NCBI GenBank assembly: GCA_001871685.1
Contig: MNVK01000016.1
Location: 1 to 7,917 of the forward strand
Direction: 5' to 3'
DNA: 7,917 bases
From: Nitrospirae bacterium CG1_02_44_142
Lineage (GTDB): Bacteria; Nitrospirota; Thermodesulfovibrionia; Thermodesulfovibrionales; UBA1546
Shown here in pieces: positions 5,943 through 7,917 of this stretch. The notes under the pieces were generated by a model. The model worked only from the letters and a program-made list of their open reading frames with translations, was not told the origin of the DNA and searched no databases. The translations under genes were made by a program, and so were the position numbers. Position 1 is the first letter of the stretch, and each line of letters begins with the position of its first letter.

Positions 5943-6011
5943 GCTAAAGATATTATAACTGTAACGGGAAGATTTCACGAATAAAAATTGTCTTATTATA
6001 CAGAAGGGTTT
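5943..6011. promoter_or_regulatory. 69-bp divergent promoter region between cytochrome and sigma-factor genes
   Basis: Toward the cytochrome gene, the minus strand has a perfect TATAAT (5957-5952) with only a poor -35 at normal spacing. Toward the sigma gene, TATTAT (5994-5999) is a weak -10, and GGGAAG (5966-5971), 18 bp, GTCTTA (5990-5995) loosely resembles an ECF-type two-part site. TATTATA occurs twice (5951-5957 and 5994-6000), and CTGTA/TACAG (5959-5963, 5998-6002) are inverted. Both genes must be controlled from this short region; the exact boxes are uncertain. Confidence 0.4.
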
Positions 6012-6560
6012 ATGGATTTTAAAGAACTGATAGAAAAACACCTTGATTCGTTGTGGTTTACAGCGCTCAGACTCACAAAGAATAAGGAGGATGCAGAAGA
6101 CCTTGTGCAGGAGACAAGCATTAGGGCATATGAAAATATCGGCTCGCTGCGCTCTGAAAACAAGGCAAAGTCATGGCTTTTTAAGATTCTCACCAATACA
6201 TTTATCAATAAATACAGGAAAAGCAAATCACTGCCTGAGGAAGTTGATGTTGAGCCTGACTTTCTTGAGCCGATTTTCTATAAAAATGGGCATTATTTTG
6301 ACATGGAGAAGGATATGTTCTCTTGCGTAATGGACGAAGATGTAAAGAACGCAATTGACAGCCTTCCCATTGAGTTTAGAACAGTTGTATTGCTTGTTGA
6401 TATTGAAGAACTCTCATATAAGGATGTTGAAGACATCCTGAAGATTTCTTCAGGGACGCTTGCATCAAGGCTGTATAGGGGCAGAAGGCTTTTAAGAGAC
6501 GCCCTGTATGAGTATGCGAAGAGAGAGGGTTTTTTAAAGGAGAAGAAAAATGAAGTGTAA
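6012..6560 (+). CDS. ECF-family RNA polymerase sigma factor
   Basis: This 182-residue protein has only sigma regions 2 and 4, the mark of ECF (group 4) sigma factors. Region 2 (about 5-72) contains WFTALRLTKNKEDAEDLVQE and RSENKAKSWLFKILTNTFIN; region 4 (about 110-163) contains IDSLPIEFRTVVLLVDIEEL, SYKDVEDILKISSGTLASRL and YRGRRLL, the helix-turn-helix that reads the -35 element. The linker (about 73-108) is longer than usual, with several aromatic residues and one cysteine (C105). ATG 6012 is chosen over a TTG at 5988 because region 2 begins right after it; the ribosome binding site (AGAAGGG, 3-4 nt away) is close and imperfect. The next gene starts inside its last codons. It should direct RNA polymerase to its own operon and perhaps to the divergent cytochrome. 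Confidence 0.93.
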   Translation: MDFKELIEKHLDSLWFTALRLTKNKEDAEDLVQETSIRAYENIGSLRSENKAKSWLFKILTNTFINKYRKSKSLPEEVDVEPDFLEPIFYKNGHYFDMEKDMFSCVMDEDVKNAIDSLPIEFRTVVLLVDIEELSYKDVEDILKISSGTLASRLYRGRRLLRDALYEYAKREGFLKEKKNEV

Positions 6561-7281
6561 AAATTCAAGAAAGATAAACTATTTATCTGAATATCCTCAG
6601 ATAGTGACTGGAGACATGCTTGAGGCAAAGAGACATGTGAACGAGTGCCGCGAGTGTAAGGAATTCCTTGAGCAGGAGAGGGCGTTTGCCTCTTTGCTCA
6701 GGCAGACAGGTATAAAGGATAAGGCGCCTGCTGGATTGAGACAGCGGATATTGATGGCAACTCCTGCAAGAAATACACGCTCAAAATTGGTGTACAGGAT
6801 ACTTTCTGCTGCCGCAATCCTTATTCTGTTTGCGGGCGGGTATATTTTTAAGCTTCATAGCGATACAAAGTCCCTTATTGAAAACATTGTCAATGACCAC
6901 ATCAGCTTTCTCTCTTATTCAGGGATACAGATAAGTTCATCAAATCCTGATGAGGTGAAGGCATGGTTTGGCAGCAGGGTGGACTTTGGCGTCAATGTCC
7001 CGGAGTTAGCAGCAAGACTGAAAGGAGGAAGACTCTGCCTGCTGGATAAGAAACGGCTTGCCCTTGTTTTTTATGAACATGAAGGTTCTCAGATTTCTCT
7101 GTTTATGACAGGTGAGCTTAATCCCGAAAGATTGCTGTCGGGAAAGGAGGTGGAGATAAAGGGTAAGAAAGTGCGTATTGTGGAGCAAAAAGGCTATAAC
7201 CTGCTTTTGTGGCAGGACAGGGGGCTTACATATGCCCTGGTGTCTGATTTGAGTCTTGACGAACTGAAAAAAATAATCTAA
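6550..7281 (+). CDS. Transmembrane zinc-finger anti-sigma factor
   Basis: This 243-residue protein overlaps the sigma gene by 11 bp, with AAGGAG 7 nt upstream of its ATG. The cytoplasmic N-terminus has the ZAS-type motif H29-x3-C33-x2-C36 (HVNECRECKEFL), which in this family binds zinc and clamps the sigma factor, followed by LRQTGIKDKAPAGLRQRIL. One membrane span lies at about 82-100. The outer domain (about 101-243) includes DEVKAWFGSRVDFGVNVPEL, GGRLCLLDKKRLALVFYEH and a final LSLDEL segment. This outer-domain style (a DPxxVxxWF-like helix then a GGRLC strand) is found in RsiW/COG5662-type anti-sigma factors. C167 in the GGRLC strand is a possible redox-sensitive residue. It probably holds the sigma factor at the membrane until an envelope or thiol signal releases it. 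No protease site can be read. Confidence 0.88.
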   Translation: MKCKNSRKINYLSEYPQIVTGDMLEAKRHVNECRECKEFLEQERAFASLLRQTGIKDKAPAGLRQRILMATPARNTRSKLVYRILSAAAILILFAGGYIFKLHSDTKSLIENIVNDHISFLSYSGIQISSSNPDEVKAWFGSRVDFGVNVPELAARLKGGRLCLLDKKRLALVFYEHEGSQISLFMTGELNPERLLSGKEVEIKGKKVRIVEQKGYNLLLWQDRGLTYALVSDLSLDELKKII

Positions 7282-7293
7282 GGAGGAAGTTGA

Positions 7294-7767
7294 ATGAAGA
7301 AGTTGGCAGCATTAACAGTTGTTTTTCTTTTTGCAATGGCATCTCTTGCCTTTGCCGGAGGCTGGGATAAGGAAAAGGGGATGGATAAGATAACACTTAA
7401 AGGAAATCTGCTCTGCGTGGGATGTAACCTGAAGAAATTAAACGGAGCCAATGCCCAGTGCAGCCTGTTTGCCCATCACGCTGTCGGATTCAAGACAGAA
7501 GACGGCACTATCTGGAATATCATAGACAATGCAAAAGGGCACGACATTATCAGGGCGCATACCCTGCTTGAGAAAAATATCCCTGCAACCATAACAGGCT
7601 GGATATATCCGATAGCCCATGCCATAGAGATTGATTCCATAGATGTGCATGGTGTAAGCACGGCAGATATACAGAGGACAGCGTGGGAAGAAGACCAGAT
7701 GATAGCTAAAGAACTAATGAGCAGGAAGCTCGGACAGGCGCCAACGCCAGCCGGACCTTTGCACTGA
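7294..7767 (+). CDS. Exported CxxC protein of unrecognised family
   Basis: This 157-residue protein has a clear signal peptide (MKKLAALTVVFLFAMASLAF, likely cut after A21). The mature part starts GGWDKEKGMDKITLKGNLLC and has CVGC (C41, C44), then C56 and H61-H62 within QCSLFAHHAVGFKTEDGTIW, and later TGWIYPIAHAIEIDSI, a beta-rich pattern like a small OB-type barrel. The Cys/His cluster could bind a metal or form a disulfide. A strong ribosome binding site (AAGGAGG, 7280-7286) overlaps the anti-sigma stop, so it belongs to the sigma operon, and its stop overlaps the next start by one base. As an exported cysteine protein placed directly before a CcdA/DsbD-type gene, it may be a substrate or partner of thiol reduction, or a metal carrier. 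I do not know a named family for it. Confidence 0.8.
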   Translation: MKKLAALTVVFLFAMASLAFAGGWDKEKGMDKITLKGNLLCVGCNLKKLNGANAQCSLFAHHAVGFKTEDGTIWNIIDNAKGHDIIRAHTLLEKNIPATITGWIYPIAHAIEIDSIDVHGVSTADIQRTAWEEDQMIAKELMSRKLGQAPTPAGPLH

Positions 7768-7917
7768 TGTTTGAGGTAATTGGTAAAGCCATAGAGAACC
7801 CCTCTGTTCTGTCCATACCTGTTGCATATTTGGGAGGGGTTCTCGCCTCCCTCACGCCATGTGTTTATCCCATGATACCCATTGTCCTTGGCATTATCGG
7901 CGCATCTTCCATTGATA
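7767..7917 (+). CDS. CcdA/DsbD-type thiol-disulfide transmembrane protein, partial (C-terminus beyond window)
   Basis: The first 50 residues are visible. MFEVIGKAIENPSVL leads into a membrane helix, then LASLTPCVYPMIPIVLGIIG (27-46). The LTPCVYPMIP motif is the hallmark first reactive-cysteine helix of the DsbD/CcdA transmembrane domain, which carries electrons from cytoplasmic thioredoxin to extracytoplasmic thiols, including the cysteines that receive heme in c-type cytochromes. The reactive cysteine is C32. There is no long periplasmic N-terminal domain, so it is either a CcdA-size protein or a DsbD with only C-terminal additions; which cannot be seen. The ATG at 7767 overlaps the previous stop as TGATG, with no clear ribosome binding site, pointing to coupled translation with the exported CxxC protein. 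Confidence 0.9.
   Translation, partial: MFEVIGKAIENPSVLSIPVAYLGGVLASLTPCVYPMIPIVLGIIGASSID

Noticed and set aside
5943..6041. A 33-residue upstream extension of the cytochrome protein
   Set aside because: It would put aromatic, basic residues ahead of a clear signal peptide and overlap the sigma gene start.
6293..6628. Minus-strand frame of 111 codons across the sigma/anti-sigma junction
   Set aside because: It is antisense to two overlapping, clearly identified genes; its serine/phenylalanine-rich sequence is typical of a shadow frame.

Overview
The window looks like bacterial chromosome from an anaerobic or metal/sulfur-cycling lineage. The multidomain c-di-GMP signalling protein, the heme c and cytochrome b5 membrane protein, the CcdA/DsbD-type gene and the dispersed palindromic repeats resemble Nitrospirota/Thermodesulfovibrionia or deltaproteobacterial genomes. 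This is inference from gene style; there is no rRNA or other marker gene here.

Layout. (1) Positions 1-2200, minus strand: a membrane-bound PAS-GAF-GGDEF diguanylate cyclase, followed with an 8-bp overlap by the start of a second membrane sensor (PilJ/NIT-like N-terminus) that runs off the window. (2) Positions 2201-2623: a non-coding or relic stretch with an exact ten-copy ACAG microsatellite upstream of the cyclase gene. (3) Positions 2573-4322: a patchwork accessory segment bounded by two similar ~45-bp sequences in inverted orientation. It holds a nucleotidyltransferase gene with a small overlapping upstream ORF, a 3' relic of an HPP-family membrane protein, several short repeats, a small cupin gene, and what looks like the tail of a HEPN (UPF0332-type) gene. 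(4) Positions 4396-4969: a compact type II toxin-antitoxin operon (ribbon-helix-helix antitoxin, RelE/ParE-like toxin) with a promoter and a palindrome over the ribosome binding site. (5) Positions 5016-7917: an envelope redox block. A heme c / CopD-like / cytochrome b5 membrane protein (minus) is divergent from a tightly packed plus-strand operon of ECF sigma factor, zinc-finger transmembrane anti-sigma factor, exported CxxC protein and the start of a CcdA/DsbD-type thiol-disulfide transporter.

How it fits together. The sigma and anti-sigma genes overlap by 11 bp, and the anti-sigma has an HxxxCxxC motif and a single membrane span, so it probably senses an envelope or redox signal. The genes behind it handle exported cysteines, and the divergent gene needs cysteines for covalent heme, so the block reads as a regulated module for periplasmic thiol/heme protein maintenance. 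Regulation of the divergent cytochrome by this sigma factor is inferred only from the 69-bp shared spacer.

Several starts were moved from the longest possible frame on the basis of ribosome binding sites or protein logic: the cupin (4043), the antitoxin (4446), the cytochrome (5942) and the sigma factor (6012). In the cupin case the longer frame begins inside a dispersed palindromic repeat. The clearest unexplained items are the inverted ~45-bp flanks, the small ORF overlapping the nucleotidyltransferase, the microsatellite, and the exported CxxC protein family.
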